Assembly (NCBI GenBank): GCA_034008185.1
Contig: CM067086.1
Span: 13,516,507-13,580,506, forward strand
Source: Gorsachius magnificus
Taxonomy: Eukaryota > Chordata > Aves > Pelecaniformes > Ardeidae
Direction: 5' to 3'
DNA length: 64,000 nt
The notes below the pieces were generated by a model. It was not told the origin of the DNA. It worked only from the letters and a program-made list of their open reading frames with translations, and searched no databases. Below, in pieces: positions 11,150 to 25,919 of this stretch (position 1 is its first letter; the number at the start of each line of letters is the position of its first letter). The position numbers and the translations under genes were made by a program.

Positions 11150-13032
11150 CCAAAGACATTTTTGGTGAAGAGCATATCCATCTGTTTATGAAATACACTG
11201 GCATTTTTTTCCAGGGGTGACAGTGGAATTGGGTAGGTCTCTGGATGCCTCATTGAACTAAGCATGTATTTTGTCCTTGTGATGAAATTACATCAAATGT
11301 CAGTGCTACTCTTTTGTTCAAGTACCAGCTAGGGCTGTTTGCAAAGATGCAGGGGGTGAGCCTTCCGCTGAAATAGCACTGAAACCCATTTAGTGCTTGT
11401 GGATGGGGTTGGATAAGGAGCTTTGGAGGCAGAAATCCTCTGCTTATCCAGAGAGCGCATGGCGGAAGCACTCTAAGCCTCTGATGGTCCATGTAAAATT
11501 TTGATCTAGAGAGCTTAGTACAAGTGACAGTCCGTTTGCATTCACCTTTGCACTCATTTTGTGTGTAGCCTTTACAAGGAAATTTTTGAGATTTCACATA
11601 CAATTAGGACCAGAAATCTGATCGCTAAGAACTGAACTGAAAATGTATGAGTATTGCTCAGGTAGCCAGCCAGAAGGCTTTCGGGTAATGGCTTTCAGGT
11701 AATACCTGGAGTTAGTAATGAAGGCTGTATTTCAATCACTGGCTAAGCGGTAAAAGATGTGATGTCACTTAAGCACTCGTCTGATGATGAAAACTTTTAG
11801 GGTCAGTCAGAAAATTTAAAAACACAAGTCACTCCTTAATAGGTAGACTTATGTCTGAAAACTAAACTCGTTTTACAGGTGTTGGAGAGTAAGTTCATTC
11901 TGCCACGTTCCTTGCCATCAGTGGGGAATGCAAAGGCCTCTCTCCCTGAACATGTTATGAAGTTTATAGACATTTTCAATACCTTGGGATTTTTACTTCC
12001 CCATTGCACTTAACTGAAATTTGCAAATGGATTTACAAGTCATTGAAGTTATGCAGTTTAAATGCATAAATCTCATTTCCTTAGGAGATCTGGCTAAGAA
12101 ATAAATTTGCCTATACCTTAAGAGGAAGAAATTAAATGGGGAAAAGATTCCCTTTTGTAACAGTTTAATAGAAAGTACTGACTGAGCCTGATTAATTTAA
12201 ATGACAGTAGAAATTATTGTTACTGCAACAAATACTGTTGCTCATGTAGAGCCTCATTTGTTTAAAGCTATACAAAGGTTTGGACAAATTCAGAAGTACA
12301 AATTGCTTTACTCAGAAATATAGAAACAGCCACCATGTGAATCAATGTGTTATGAAGGTACAAACAGATGAATACGCCAGAGAGCTATCAGAAAGAGCTG
12401 TGTTGTTGTGTATTGAGGTACTGGGTTTTAACCCACGACATGACACCCTATTGCTCTTTATATATTGGGTAATAGTAGTCATTGGGAGAAAATTTCTTTT
12501 AGGCAGTTCAGGAATTCTTTTAGGAATATCAGTAAGGCTTATTTTATGATATTTTTTTTCAATATGATTAAGAATTAAATTTTCCTAAGACAATTTTCCC
12601 TCTACTGTTGACATCCAAAATGGAAAGTTAAAGTGAAATATGGTTATTCCAATTCCTGTACCTAAAAAGACTGTAATTAAATTAGCTAAATTATCTCTTT
12701 CTAGAAAGAAATCCTGCAGTTTTCTGATGGAAGGGCTGCATGGCTTTGTGATCCTTAAAATGGGGGTTTATAGAACCTGTTGTGACTCTCTATATGACTT
12801 TTTTTTCTTTAAAGGTAACAGGCAGCATAATTCTGTTGATTAAAGACGATTATAATACAAAAAATCTGTCTCTCAATGGTCCCAGCCTCTGACAAAAAGA
12901 GACAAAACTATCTGAGGACAGCACATTTCTATTGAATTGTGCACAGAAGCCCAGTCACCTTTGATAACTGGGGACAGGGATACAGAGCAGCTGGGAAACA
13001 TTAGTGAAGGACTGAGAATGGTGCTGCTTTGA

Positions 13033-13062
13033 GCTCCGCATCTCAGGCTGTGAATGCGGAGC
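13033..13062. repeat. GC-rich perfect inverted repeat
   Basis: GCTCCGCAT (13033-13041) is the exact reverse complement of ATGCGGAGC (13054-13062), with a 12-base loop. A 9-bp GC-rich stem in AT-rich surroundings stands out, but a single short stem is weak evidence for a structured RNA. There is no T-run after it and no known RNA family match. Confidence 0.6.
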
Positions 13063-16000
13063 AGGACTCACACCAGGTGGAAAGTCCCCATATGGTTTTG
13101 CTAGGGAACGGATGCATGCTCTGTTATTAGATTACTGAATCTCTGGTCACTGGCATTGATTTTTCAAAGCAAAGACCAGTGTCTAAACTTAGAATAGTTG
13201 AATGGACTCTGAATTGGAAAACTGCTGACTGCTGCTCTTTCATAAACAACATGTATTTTCCTTGGGATTTTAAAAACCCCCTTAGTTGTGCCTGTATGTT
13301 ATCTGAATCTCCCCAAAATGCTAAGAGCTTTGCATGCTCTTCTCTTTTGCTTCTGCAGCAACAATTTTGGCCTGGGATTGAGCTTTTAAAGAATACTCTT
13401 TTGAAGGACTGGGCCTTGGTGTCTTGCCAAGGTTTCTTAATTGAAACTCTCTTCATCAGATATGTGTATTTCCTTAAAAAAAAAAAAATACAGCAGAGCA
13501 ACGACTACAACATGATATTGGTGGAATATACTTTAAATGTATGATTAGCTTATATGCACTTGAAAATTAATTTTACAGTTTTCTCCTTCCCCATCAGTTC
13601 CCTGCTGTGGCTTGTTACTGGCAATGAATATCTGTAATAATCTCAAAGACATCTGGTTCTTCCAGTTTTATTAACTTGAAGCATATAGGAGCAGATGTAT
13701 TATAGCATAGCTATGTCTCAGATATGTGCAATCTTCAAAAATGTTAATTACGTCTTATAGGAATGATGCAACTTTTTGTTCACATGCTGCTTAGCTTTCT
13801 TAATGCTTGGGGGGAAAACATTTAAACCTGTGTTTCTGGTATAAACTGTCAAAACAACCTAATATTAAAATCACATGGAGTTGGAGAGCTAAAGTGTGGG
13901 AAGGTAAGGGTCCAGGAGGAATCTTACTGTTGGTCTTTCTGTAAGATAGAAAGAGACGAGAAACCTCATCAGCTCCTTCTGGGAGAAATAGCTGGACTCC
14001 AGCAGAGTCACTCTGAATGTGGCAAAAAAACATTGCAAGAGTATTTGAATATTGTGTGCAACACTAATAGGATTTTTATTGTTGCATTCTATTATAATTT
14101 TACGGATCTCTAAAGGACTTGTGCTTTTTGAGTGTTTCAGGTTGGGAATGTTTTAATCCTGTGATTGCTTATAGTTACCTCCTTGAATGAAGCACCACCT
14201 TGCATGATCGTCCCAAGCTTGGGGAACGGTCAGCCCAGCAGAATATGTGGTCTGTGTATAAGGATTAACTGCCAAAATTAAAGAAGAGCGTGAATGCATG
14301 GCAGATATTTTGTTTGCCAATCCTTGCAAACTTGAGTTTAGGCTACAAAAATGACATTGGGGTTTTTCCACTGAAGACCCAGCAATAAATGAAGAACAGG
14401 CTATCAAGGAGCCCTGCACTAAACCAGTTGCCTTCACTTAACTTGGCATATGTGTAACAGGGGCTGTTCTTTCCTTTGCATCATAATTAGAATTATTTTG
14501 TAACATCCATCTAACCTCACCCTCCTGTACTTGCATTTCATCTGGAATAGTAGGCATTGATATTTTCTAAAAATAAATAAATAAAATACATGCAGATATG
14601 ACTGAATAGCCAGTGGAAACCATTATGGCAAGTAAGAGGCACCATTTTGTAAACAACTTTTCAGGATAACATGGGTACATATTGTCATGTAACTATGCTT
14701 TGGTTTTGTGAGTTATTAGTAAATAAAAAATCATGGGTTTCTGTTGCTGGAAGAAAGAATTAATGACCAACATTAGCATTGTTAAATAGAAATATGTACT
14801 TAAAGGAGCATCATATTTTTGTCGTTTTAAAAGAAAACCCTCTGATTTTTCCTAAGTGCATTGCAAAGCTCTTAAGAATAATAAAGCATTTTAAAGTTCT
14901 TCAACATTTGGTAAGCTATATTCATTATTCATAGAGGTAAAATGAATAAGTGATATTGAATGGCAGCAGATAGTTGTATTTTGCTTGTAAAAGGTTATGT
15001 TAATGGGGACTGCTGTTAGCACACATCATGGGAAAAAGCCTGTTTACTTGAGATGTGAATTAAAAATTAGGCAAAAAATGTTCTGAATTATAGCAGACTC
15101 AAAAATCTTTGACTTATGTATTGGGGGGATGGGACTTTTCTACTTTCTTTTTTTCCTTCCTGAAAACTTGTCATCAAGGCAACTGGGTTAATAGATCAAA
15201 GATTACTATTTTGTTCTAATCTGGTATGTGATATCAATTTCCTTATTTCTGTCTCGGTAGTACATTTTGCTGTACAGAAAGTATCCCCTAATCTTTGCTT
15301 TTCCAGTATTTTCACATGTATTTAGTGCAGAATTCCAGAAATCAATACAGCGTAAGCTCTGGAGGACCCCTTTGGCTCTGCCAGAGGATCTTCTGTTACA
15401 CTGTTTTAACTTTATTTGAGAACTGTCTTAGCAAATTTTAGAAAGCGAAATTTCTTTGAACACTGAAGAAGTTCTGAGCTCAAAATGCTTTAAATGATTT
15501 CTGCATAGACAATATCCATACAATAAAGCCAGAAAGGGGAGAAATTAATCTGACTAAAAGTAGGCAGTTTTAGATGACTACCAGGTGTTCAGCTGCCAGC
15601 TTTGGCAGGAGAGGACCCCATAGATTCCCAGTTGTGTCTTCTAGGCCACTGAAGTATCTGCAGTGGGAGTAAGGGTGCTTGGTAGCATTTGTGTTTGAAA
15701 AAATAATGTAAATTCATTGAGAATAGAAAAAAGCTGTGTTGTGAAACTAATAAGAGGATGGAGGGAAAGGTGCTATTGTGCATGGACTCAGCATAATTTA
15801 ATAATGCTTTAGAAGTGTGGACCACCAACTGTAATAAATGAGTAAAGAATCTGTTCATGTTTGACAGGACTAAAACTTAGGAAGTGTTACTGGCATTGCA
15901 GTTACTGGTATTTGCAAGCTCCAAACTTGAAAACACAGCAAAACAAATAAAATATACACTACAATAAGATAAAAGTAACAAACCGCAGTGCTGTCTATTC

Positions 16001-17846
16001 AGCTACTCATTGCCATAATAAAGCAGATGGGAAGGAGAACATATCGAATTACTTTATATGTGTACAGACTCTAATGCAGTTCCCTCATATTTTCCTTTAT
16101 GTGTTTTTTTGTGCTGCTGGTACTACCTAGCAAATGCCATTTAGTATCTATCAAATGTCACATTTAGTTGGCAGAATTTACTCCCTTCTAATCCAACCAC
16201 TGCTCTTGCATTCGAAGTATCATGAGAGATTTTCTAGCACGTTAAATCAAAATAAATGAGAGTTTGAATTTTTATTCCTTCCTTTGCTGAATTTGAAGTT
16301 GTAATGATTGTTTAGGGAAAGCACACTTGAAACGAGTGTGAAAAATAGCTCAGTTCAAAGCAGCAGGACAAATTTGGGTTAGCTGCTTCTTTAGGAGCAG
16401 TTGAATCAGCACACGGTGCTGATATCAGGTGGTCTAAAATTCATAGGTGTACTGGTGAGAAAGTGCCTGTATTCTTTAAATCCTTCCTGTAGTACCATGT
16501 ACTACTTATAGCTTTTAACAAATACGTAGCAGTATTTTTACTAATAATTTGGTTCTATAAAAGTGGTGGGAAAGTCATTGTTTTGAAACAAACGAAAGAT
16601 TGTTGAATGTTTGTGTTAGGATGATTTAACACTGGGGATTAATTTTACCCTCATTTGTCATTGTGTTCCCTGCTGATTAAGGTACTGCATGGGCTTCAGT
16701 TCAGAATGATTTGTTTCTAATAAGCATCAAGCTATTCTTTGCATTTGCACACCTAAGTTTTATCTCCTCTTTTCTCATATGGCTGGTAGGTTGAGATACC
16801 AATAGAGTCGTACTTAGCTGACTAGAACTCATTAGCAGTCCTTCAATACAGATCTTCAGAGGCTATCATGGTTTGGTGGTTGGAAGAGGTTTAAGATTTG
16901 CTTCCAAACAAATCAAAAGGCACACAAAAAATAACACAAACGGGGCATGTGTCTTGGTGTCATGGCTTGGGCATTTCTTCTCATTGCAAAGAGAAATAGG
17001 TCCTACATCTGCAATTGTCAACTCTTACATCGTGCCATTTCCCTGGACACTGGTTCTGCCTCCCAAAGTAGCAATGACAGCAACTGTGCTCTCTGAACTG
17101 AAGAAGTCAGCAAGCGCAAAAATATTGATTACTGAGAACAAGAAAAACAATCCGCGGCACTTCCTAGGTTGGCCCATTGACTACTTTGCTTCCCTTGGCA
17201 GAACAAGTGCTCCCCTGGAACAGGGTAAGCCAGGTAACAACGTGCTTTATTAACAATCTCACTGAAGCTACACTGCTACTGCACACTGGTAGTTAATGGG
17301 ATAATGGCAATATCCAGTACAGCCATAGGCCACTTGAGTGTTGAAACGTGAGATCCATACTGTACTTGGCTCTCTTCTGCAGTCTGCACCCCCTGGTTCC
17401 ACTTGCAAGTTAGCCCAGGTAAGGAAATGGAAAGGTTAAAGGCTCCATGTGTGGCTGGGAGTATGGGCAAAGGAGCCCACGAGGACTGGGGGAACAACTT
17501 CTTCAGGGTTAGGGAAGTGTCTGGAATGGTGGAAGCCTACACAGGAGGGACAGGTGTGTGTGGGGGGGAAGGGAAGTAATTAAAATGGTAGCACTTAACA
17601 TTTAAAAGGATATAGAATTGTTTTTAAAACAAAGTAAATTTCTTACAGGCAGGACAGGGGCTGTCCAAGGATGCTGTACCAGAAAAACAATTAACGTACT
17701 TATCAAAAGGCTTTGGAAAACAAAACCAGAAAGAAATGGCATTGTTAAACAGCAGAATAAGGGGACTGTAGGAAGCAAGGAAAAATCCTACCAAGAGGTG
17801 AATCTGTGTTCAAATGGGCAATACACAAAGACAGACTCTGGCAGGT

Positions 17847-17941
17847 TGTCCTGGTTTGGCTGGGGTAGAGTTAATTTGCTTCCCAGTAGCTGGCATAGTG
17901 CCGTGTTTTGGATTTAGCATGAGGGTAAGGCTAACAGATGA
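17847..17941 (+). mobile_element. ERV LTR 5' fragment, same family as the 43.4 kb LTR
   Basis: Starting at TGTCCTGGTTTGGCTGGG, this segment matches the first ~95 bases of the LTR at 43377 (shared words include AGAGTTAATTT, CCAGTAG, TTTGGATTTAG), with small differences. The match fades after about 17941; no U5 end, polyadenylation motif or internal viral sequence follows. It is a truncated LTR head in plus orientation, 25 kb from the fuller copy. No open viral gene is associated. Confidence 0.85.
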
Positions 17942-20900
17942 TCAAGGTGGAGAAGGAGTACTCAGAGAAAATAAGCCCACAGCAGAAACTTAATCTTCAT
18001 TTTTACTTCTGTGTTCTTCACCCAATGTAATCAGGCTGTGGAAGCCTTTGCAATAAGATGACATAAATTCTGAAAGCTTACACAGCTTTCAAGAGCAGAT
18101 CAAAGAAATTAATGGAAGAGGAACTTACTAAAGGCTAAATACAAAGGTGTTGTCTGTCTCAAAAGTTGCCTGAACTGCACATTACAGGATGCTGGGAGAG
18201 CACATCACAATATGTTATGAATTTTTCTTGCATATTTCCCTGAGCACCCTCTTACTGCCTTGTTTTCTTCTCCTTTTCCTAAGAGTGCTGCAAAGCTTTA
18301 CTAACCGACTCCGCTATAGGAGGATCTCGGTGGAACAGAGTCAGGATTTGAAGTGTCAGTGATAGCATGAAACAGGGTAGTGCATACTCTTCTCGGAAGC
18401 ATCTCTTACAGAGCTGCAGTGGTACTGCCAACAGTGGCAGCAAGTGCTGTGGCATAGAGAGGGATGCAATGGGAGGGTAGCAGCAATGTTGGAAAGGCAG
18501 TGGTTCGGAAAAGGGAATTGTTTTTGGACTCCCTGCCAGCCCCCAAGGAAAATGTACAATGTTCAGGTCTTTGTTAATTTTCTAGAGACCTGAAAAAACC
18601 CAGTGAGTGGGGTTTATTTGGTATAGACTCCAGGCTGGATGGACCTCCTGCCTGGCCATGCTTATCATCTTCTGTACCTGTTGGTGGGAAAGGCACAGCA
18701 TTTTCCTTTCACAGGTATAGGTCCTGCTCGTTACCAGTGGGAAGAGAGGGGTCGCTGACTGCCAAGGGGCTGGATCACACATCACCCAGCCACATATGGC
18801 AAAGCTGTGATTTGTGCTGCCATCATCTCTGCTGCAAATTGGGTTATGGCAGTGATGTATATGGACTAATGGAGGCAGAAAAAACAACATTAATCTAGTT
18901 TATTGATAAATTAGTGGAAAAGTTTGGTATAAAACTTGAGATTCTCTTTTTCCTGCAGTATTTCACATTACTTTGTCTATTAGACTGCAAAGAAGTTCAC
19001 TCTTTTTAGGACAGATTGCACATCAACTATCTGACTGTTCTTTCCTAGAATTTACCAATGTGTTAGTCGTTTTAAGCTGCTGTAGAATAAGTTACAGAGA
19101 GTGAGTAAGCTGCTTTTATTCATGACTAAAATAATACTGCCTTTATTTCCAAATAAATGTTGTACTACTCAACACGAGGATTATTCTGCCTAGGAATTTT
19201 GCATACAGATTATCTAAACTAAAATCTGATACCTATTCCCTTACTCGCTGTCGCTCGTTACATTTGCTTATTGCATATCTTGTGTCTTAGATCACGAGTT
19301 TTGTAGAAAGCAGGGACCGGAGCATGTCAGAGGTGGTGGACCCTTTTCTGCTTGTTACATACTGTACAGCAAAATACTTAGTTTTCCTATTTGTATCTTG
19401 TACAGTACAGAACTGAAAGGCATATTGAACTCGTACTATCGCCTTCTGCTCTCAGTTATAAACTGGCTAGGTGGGTGCTTGTCTCTTCATGGTCCTGTAG
19501 CATCACTTGGGTTGTTCTGTGACCTGATTTGAATTTTATCAGTGTGAGAGGTACTGTGAGCACCAGCCTTGGAGTGAGGAGGCTTCAGCTTCACAATTGC
19601 ACAGGCATAGATAATGCCAGCATAGAGAGTTACTGTGCCTGGATGGCAGGGGGGCTTTTCACCAGTGGACTGGCAGCAATCTCGTATAAGAAGGAAGAGA
19701 TGAATAACACAAGTAATTAGGGCAGGGTTTGTAGAGGGTATTCCCTTTTCTTTGGGCAGGGAAACCTTTCAGGGCAGGTATCCAAAAGCACTGTATGGTC
19801 AGTTGGCTTCTTACTGGGGCTGATTTAACCTGGATTTTAGTTGGAGGAATAGAAACTATTTTTCTATTGGATGTTATCTCCCTGGAAGGTGGATAGGATG
19901 TGAGGTTGTCCTGAAAGAGATGTACAATGCTCAGGACTATGGGCAGAACTGTGCTGTTGACAAGAGAGGGCTCAATAGGACTTAAGTGAATACATTCAGA
20001 GATTTTCAAAATTTTCTCTAGGAAAGAAAAAAAAACACCACAAAGTTTCAATGAAAATATTTCTTTGTCATCTTTTGTTTTCATTTGCATTCTTCAGCTA
20101 GTTTACACTTAATTATGGATATACTTAAATCATTCCCTTGATCCAGTATTGATGGAAATCTTTTATAGGCAGAAATAAAAGAAGAAAGAAAGGTTGGTAC
20201 TACAGGAGAAGGCTTGTGGTTGTCCAATTTCAACAAAAAAAGTGACTCTTAAATCACCAGCAAATCTTGCCAATACTAGGCCATTGATTTGATGCAGAAG
20301 TTACAGGAATTTTTCTATGAAGGTTTAAGCTAAGGAAAAATGATTAATTTTCTTTGCTAGTTTTGAAGTGAACGGGTTATGGAATTGAACTGTTCGGCTT
20401 CTGGGGATGAGGTATTTGTAGCTGACTATTTGCCACTTGTCACAGATTATTTTTAAAATTTTGAAAAATGGGAATTTGTTTATTTGTTAGCTGTCCTCTG
20501 ATATTTGATCTGCATGAGCAGGAGACAACAGTTAGAAGCAAATTACTGGGAATTTTTTTTTAATTATATGCTTATATGTATCCGAGACTAAAGATGAGAT
20601 TTGAATATCTCTTTAATTCATTCAGGGTGTCTGACCCTGTGAAATGTGTAGTGGAAATTCTTAATTCACAGTTACTTCAATGTTTAATCCAATATGAGCA
20701 TCCTGCATCACCTCCTAATGTAGGAAACAATTTTTTCCGTGTTGCAAAAAGTGTATTGAAGTGCAGAAGGAGATAAGGCACAAACCCTCAGAGTTACTTG
20801 GATATCTGTGCAGGGTGGGGAATTTCCTGCATTGCATAGATCACGTCAGCCTAGGTTTGAGTCAGGGACACAGACCAAGGTGTCTATAGATATCTTTCTT

Positions 20901-23900
20901 GCTTTGTTCAAGTTAATACTTGAGGTTCACTGATGCATGCCTGCCACTCAATGAATGGCTTTAGGCCAGCCAATTCTTGCGTATTCACCTGCTGGTAATT
21001 TCCTTCTAAAATCTGTGTCCCATATTGTCTTCTACACCTCAGTAACTGTAAATTGATAAGAAAAAATTGTCCTGACTAAAACTATTCTTTCAACTCAGCT
21101 GTTAGTGTCTTATTTGAGCTCTGGTTACTGTCCGAGTGATCGCTGACAGTCCGTTTCAGTGCAGTGTCAAATAGATTAATGTAAATCCCCACCAAAGGTG
21201 CTTCAGCCTCGCCTGTCTCAGCACAGAAATGGACTAGGGGCATTCATGAAATCAGTTCTGGTTAATGCAATTATAAAAACTGTTCTTACCACCTCTCAGC
21301 CATGAATTTCTGCAGGTCTTTCTATTGCTCTATTCAGTCTCCAAAGATGTAAATGGGAGGGAGCCCGAGTGTGTAGGAGGCTGGCTTCCCTCTGCCCTGG
21401 GCTCTTGCCAGCTTCCAGGCATGGTCAGAGGGGCGCCCTATTGGTTACTAATGTGGATGGATGCCAAACTCGTTGGCAAACTTGGGTGTAATGAAGAGTT
21501 ATAAAATTAAACCTTTACTTGACTAAGTTAGTATGAATGGTGATAAGTGCTCGAACTGGAGGTCATGAGTGACAGAACTATTCACCTCTGCTAACCATGG
21601 GTATAAATTATGTATTTTCAAATTAATATTTAATAAATGCCACTATTAAATATGAAATTCAGAACCATAGCTAAGAAAACAGTAATTTCATCATTCTCAG
21701 GCCCATTTGAAGGGAATACTTTATGAACGTTTGCTATGGAGTGAAATTTAAAAAAAATAAATTTTTCAGCAACTGTAACATTCATACTGAATTTAAGTGG
21801 ATCTAAATATCTTAGGAAGCAGGCCTCCTGTCCAGACCAATTTAGAATTCTGAAGTTCCCTGCATGCAATTGGGATGATTTCTGTTTTAATAATATACAG
21901 ATAACAAAAAAAATCCCCTATTTGTTTTTTATTTTATCTGATTCAAATCTATCTAGCTTCAAATCCAATTTCAGTGTTTAACTTCTTCCTGCTAGCTCCT
22001 CCTTCCACATCTCTGCAGAGTCCTTGTCAAGGTATACCCATGCTACCTCAAGTGACCTGCCTTCTCCCTGGACCCCCCGTCTTCTTTCCAGACTCTTCAC
22101 TTCCCTTGCCAATTTATCCCACGTACTCTCTCAGTCCCAGTCTCAGCTTGGTCTTATCCTTTCCCTTTATGTGTTGGTTGACCTGTTTCCAGCTCCTCTT
22201 CCTCTTGCCTCTCTATGCGGTGGTCTGTGCTTCATCACTGGGCAGACATGAGAGAAGTTTCTGGGTAGGTCCTGTACCCACTGCAGGAATATCCTTGTGG
22301 TGGGGAAAGCAGGGAGAAGGTAGTGCTAACGAATCTCCTGTAAACTCCAGGACGACTGTATAAGCCCTAGCGCAACTTCTCTGTGGGAACAGTTGGGACC
22401 CTAGAGGATGGGGTGTCTTGCTCCATGTAACCTGATTATGATTTAGTGGTATGATTAAAAGTGACAGACTGAGCATGCAGCTCTGATATGTGCAATGGCA
22501 TCTGATGCTTTAATTGGTTTTGTTTGACTTTTGTAATGTGAGGAGGGTGATCCCAAACATCTTGGACATCCCTCTAGGTTTTCTAATATTTTCAGGGCCA
22601 CAGATCTCTTTTGATGGGGAAGGTCTATACTGAAGAAACCACACAGTGTTCATTTTACTCTTAATAACACTAATTTCATGAAGAAGGGAGGAGCTATACT
22701 GGTGACAAATATCAAAGAATTCATGTTCAATGAGAAGTTTTATCTGATAAAGGCTTTGTCAGGGGATTTCATAAAGTTCAGGTCAGAGAAAATGACATAT
22801 TTTTTAATTGAAAGAAGGTGTAAGTGGAAGAACGTAATTTTGTTTTAATTCTATCTTTTGCTAAAGTAAATCATGAAAAAGTGAAGGCAAGACGTGCAGT
22901 CACAATTAATATAACTGTACCAGGATGTGGCTTATTAATGAGCAACCAGAGGGAGGTCTTGCCTGTCGCTGAATATTTTATACTTTTAAAATGTATTATG
23001 TATTTGACTTTTTGCTCCATAAGGAGTTTGACAGATGGCTGAATTTGTATCAGGGGAATACACTGATCTTAAATTAGTCTAAAGATGGTACAATGACTTG
23101 GGATTTCTTTAAAGTTCCCCATATCTCAAAATAATAAAAAAGCCCCCAAACCCTCAGCTATTTGAGATGTTTGCGTTTGGGTCACAAGATGTTATTCATA
23201 GTCTTGCAAGTCATTTTTCTCATTGCACAAACTAGACTTTAGTCCTGGAAAAGTGCTACCACATGTGCTCTTATTGCAGTTTTGTAGGAAGAAAAGTAGC
23301 TTTTAACATGGGGAGGTTTTTTCCTTTCCTTGTCTACCAAGAACCAGCTCTTGAAACAGATACTGGCACTTTGCCGAGTGGCTACAATCTCAGTGCAACT
23401 TGCTGCATTACCTTACTGCTGATCTGTTCCTCAGCAGAAGCCTGCCTTACAGTTTCTTGATATCTACAACCACTCAACAAAAGAAAACCAGATATGAAAT
23501 AGTTAAAATCTGATGGCATTACCTGGAGAGAACAGTATGGAAATTACCAGAAAAGGTTTCTCCTCCCTGGATCTGCTTCAGTCAGGTCCAGTGTGCGTCC
23601 ATCTCACATGTGAAATGTCTTACTGAAATGAGCTGTGCGTTTGGAGCGCTTTGCTAGTGCGGGGCCCAAAGGGTGGCAGAGCTGAATGGATCAGCACAGG
23701 TGTGATAACAGAGTACACACAGAGATCCAAAATCTAGAAACCATTTCTCAGAGTTTTTCACCCAGGTTTAAGTTAAGCTTGTGAGGAGTCTCATTTACTG
23801 CTGTGAAACTGCAAGGTGGGCTTGCTGCATATAGGCTCAGGTTGTTCCTTTTGGCTTTTTAGTGGGGGCTTTACTTCTGGACAGTGCTTGAGAGCCTAAA

Positions 23901-25902
23901 TGCAGGAGGAAATGCCCAACTTTATCCCTGGGAAATTTTGTTACATGGATTTAATTTTTTCTTTGTTTTACCTTTGTGAGGAACATAGTTACAGAAGTTG
24001 AAGAAACCAATTTTCTGGTGCTGACCTTTGTTATGGAGTTACATAAACCATCCATCATGCAAATTCCAAATACATTATGCAAAGTGTTTTAGGCTAATTG
24101 ACAATGTTCCATTAATTTCCACTGGTGAAAGGGATCTGGAACATTTCTAATGTAATTTCTCCTTCCAACTCATGCATCACAATAGCCCTCTTAATACTGG
24201 GTTTGATCCGTTCTCTTCCAATTTTAAGAAACGTGTATCACACAGTAGTAATTTATGATGTTTTTAGCTACCTGCCTACACAGGGGAATCTAGTTTAGTC
24301 TGCTCATGGTAGGATCTTGTATTATTTCTTCCATTACCCTACACCAGTCTGTTGTCTTTTCAGGTTCCTGTATGTGATAATTATAGTAACAAAGATTGCA
24401 TAATATCTGTTTATTTGAAGATACCTACCAGGTATATGAGCATAGAGATAATATTCTGTAAGTCTAACTTGTTCTGCTGTCTGTAAAGAGGAAAAGGGAG
24501 AATGGAGTCCAAAGCATCTGTTCTCATTTTTGCAATTTTGAAATTTTGCTTTACCTGAAAATCACCAGCAGAGGAAACACTGCACTGTTGGAAGAAAAGT
24601 TCCAGAGAAACTGCCTTGACATTTGGAAAGTAGGTCCCAAACCTTGTGGGGAGGTAACTTCTCAAGAAAAATGAATAGCCAAGAATAATAAATAACCATA
24701 AAGGAGATCTTTGATTTTTTTATTTTATTTTTCTACTAACATTTTTTTTTTTTCTGATTTGATGAAGACCACAAGTTAGAAATATGTGCTGGTTAAATGT
24801 ATTTTTTTCCTTTTTTGTGACTGTCCAGTCAGCCGCCACAATATTTTCAGATTTGTGGGTTGGTGCAGTATCAACCCTTTGAAAAAGGGTGAGAAATGTT
24901 GATTAAGATCAGATAGCATTCAGATTGGTTGGAGAGTCTCCAAAGCAATTAAAACATGTGATACTATTGCTGAGAAAGTTTAAATGAATAGCAGTTTGGT
25001 AATAGAGGCCATGTGTGCATAGTTATTGTGTAAACCCTTGGCAGATCCCCATCAAACTGAAGATTTAGGGGAAATCAAAACATACTTTAAAATATTTTAT
25101 TTTGCTAAAGCTGCTTGTTTTGTTTTGAGATGCTAACAAAGAGAACAAAATAAGTCTCAGATCCTGATTTTCCTTTCTCTAACCCTGTTGAATCATGCCT
25201 TATCCTACAGGGATCACACTGAAGTTAAGTGAGATCACTTACTGAATAATAATACACTGCTCTCAGTAAACACGGAAAAAACAGAGTCAAGAAGCAGCTT
25301 ATTAGCACCAGTAATAGCAGTTTGGAGTTTATTTTAGCACATGTGATTTGTATCTCTGAAATATCCACTATGGTAGACTGTTTGGGTCAAAGTCTAGCTT
25401 TAATCTTAGTCAAATCTGTCACGAAATAGTAAGTAAAGATTGAACAGATTCTCTGTTTGCATGGTGTACAAATGTCTGAACGTGCCTGCAGTCATCTATA
25501 TGGAGGAGGATAATTCCTCTTCTAAGAATGGACAGCCAGGTTTCCCAAGGCCAGATTTGAAGCATGTTGGATAGCACTTTCCTTTGCAGTCCCAGGGCTG
25601 CCAGCAGTGTAGAGGTGAGGTGCCCGAGTAAGGCTTCCAAGGCAAATTTTTCTTAACATTTTTTCATGCAAAATTACTTATTAAATGAAGGTGCTAACAG
25701 GCCACCTTGAAAATCTGAGTTGTTTAATGACACTTTCCAAAGACCTTCTCATTATACACTTTCAGACTTTCAAAATGGAGTTTATGGAATGTCAGGTAAA
25801 AAACCTGACGAGTATTTTGTAGCTTCTCTTACATGAAGGAGGCTATGGGATAAGATAAAGCAAATACTGGCAAGCTTTTCTTTCTTTACCAAAAACCTTC
25901 TT

Positions 25903-25919
25903 AAAAAAAAAAAAAAAAA
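25903..25919. repeat. Poly(A) tract, 17 bases
   Basis: An uninterrupted run of 17 A. No retroposon body is recognised before it. Confidence 0.9.

Larger units (their letters stand above)
9189..17846. other. Unique AT-rich DNA, no gene seen
   Basis: No coding domain, RNA gene or interspersed repeat was recognised. The longest frames (121-126 codons; for example 13179-13544 and 16873-17253, plus) have no known motif and sit in ordinary AT-rich text. An A-tract (11135) and a small GC-rich hairpin (13033) are listed separately. Confidence 0.5.

Noticed and set aside
12420..12480. Possible inverted LTR end around GGGTTTTAACCCACGAC
   Set aside because: The resemblance to the LTR end (GGTTTAACCCC) does not extend into the neighbouring U5 text.
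16873..17253. 126-codon plus-strand open frame
   Set aside because: No domain recognised and not part of a mobile element I know; treated as chance.
19659..20090. 143-codon minus-strand open frame
   Set aside because: No motif, no splice or promoter context; within expectation for long chance frames in 64 kb.
22005..22340. Pyrimidine-rich stretch as a possible spliced gene or LTR
   Set aside because: No consistent splice pair, LTR end or domain found; recorded only as local texture.
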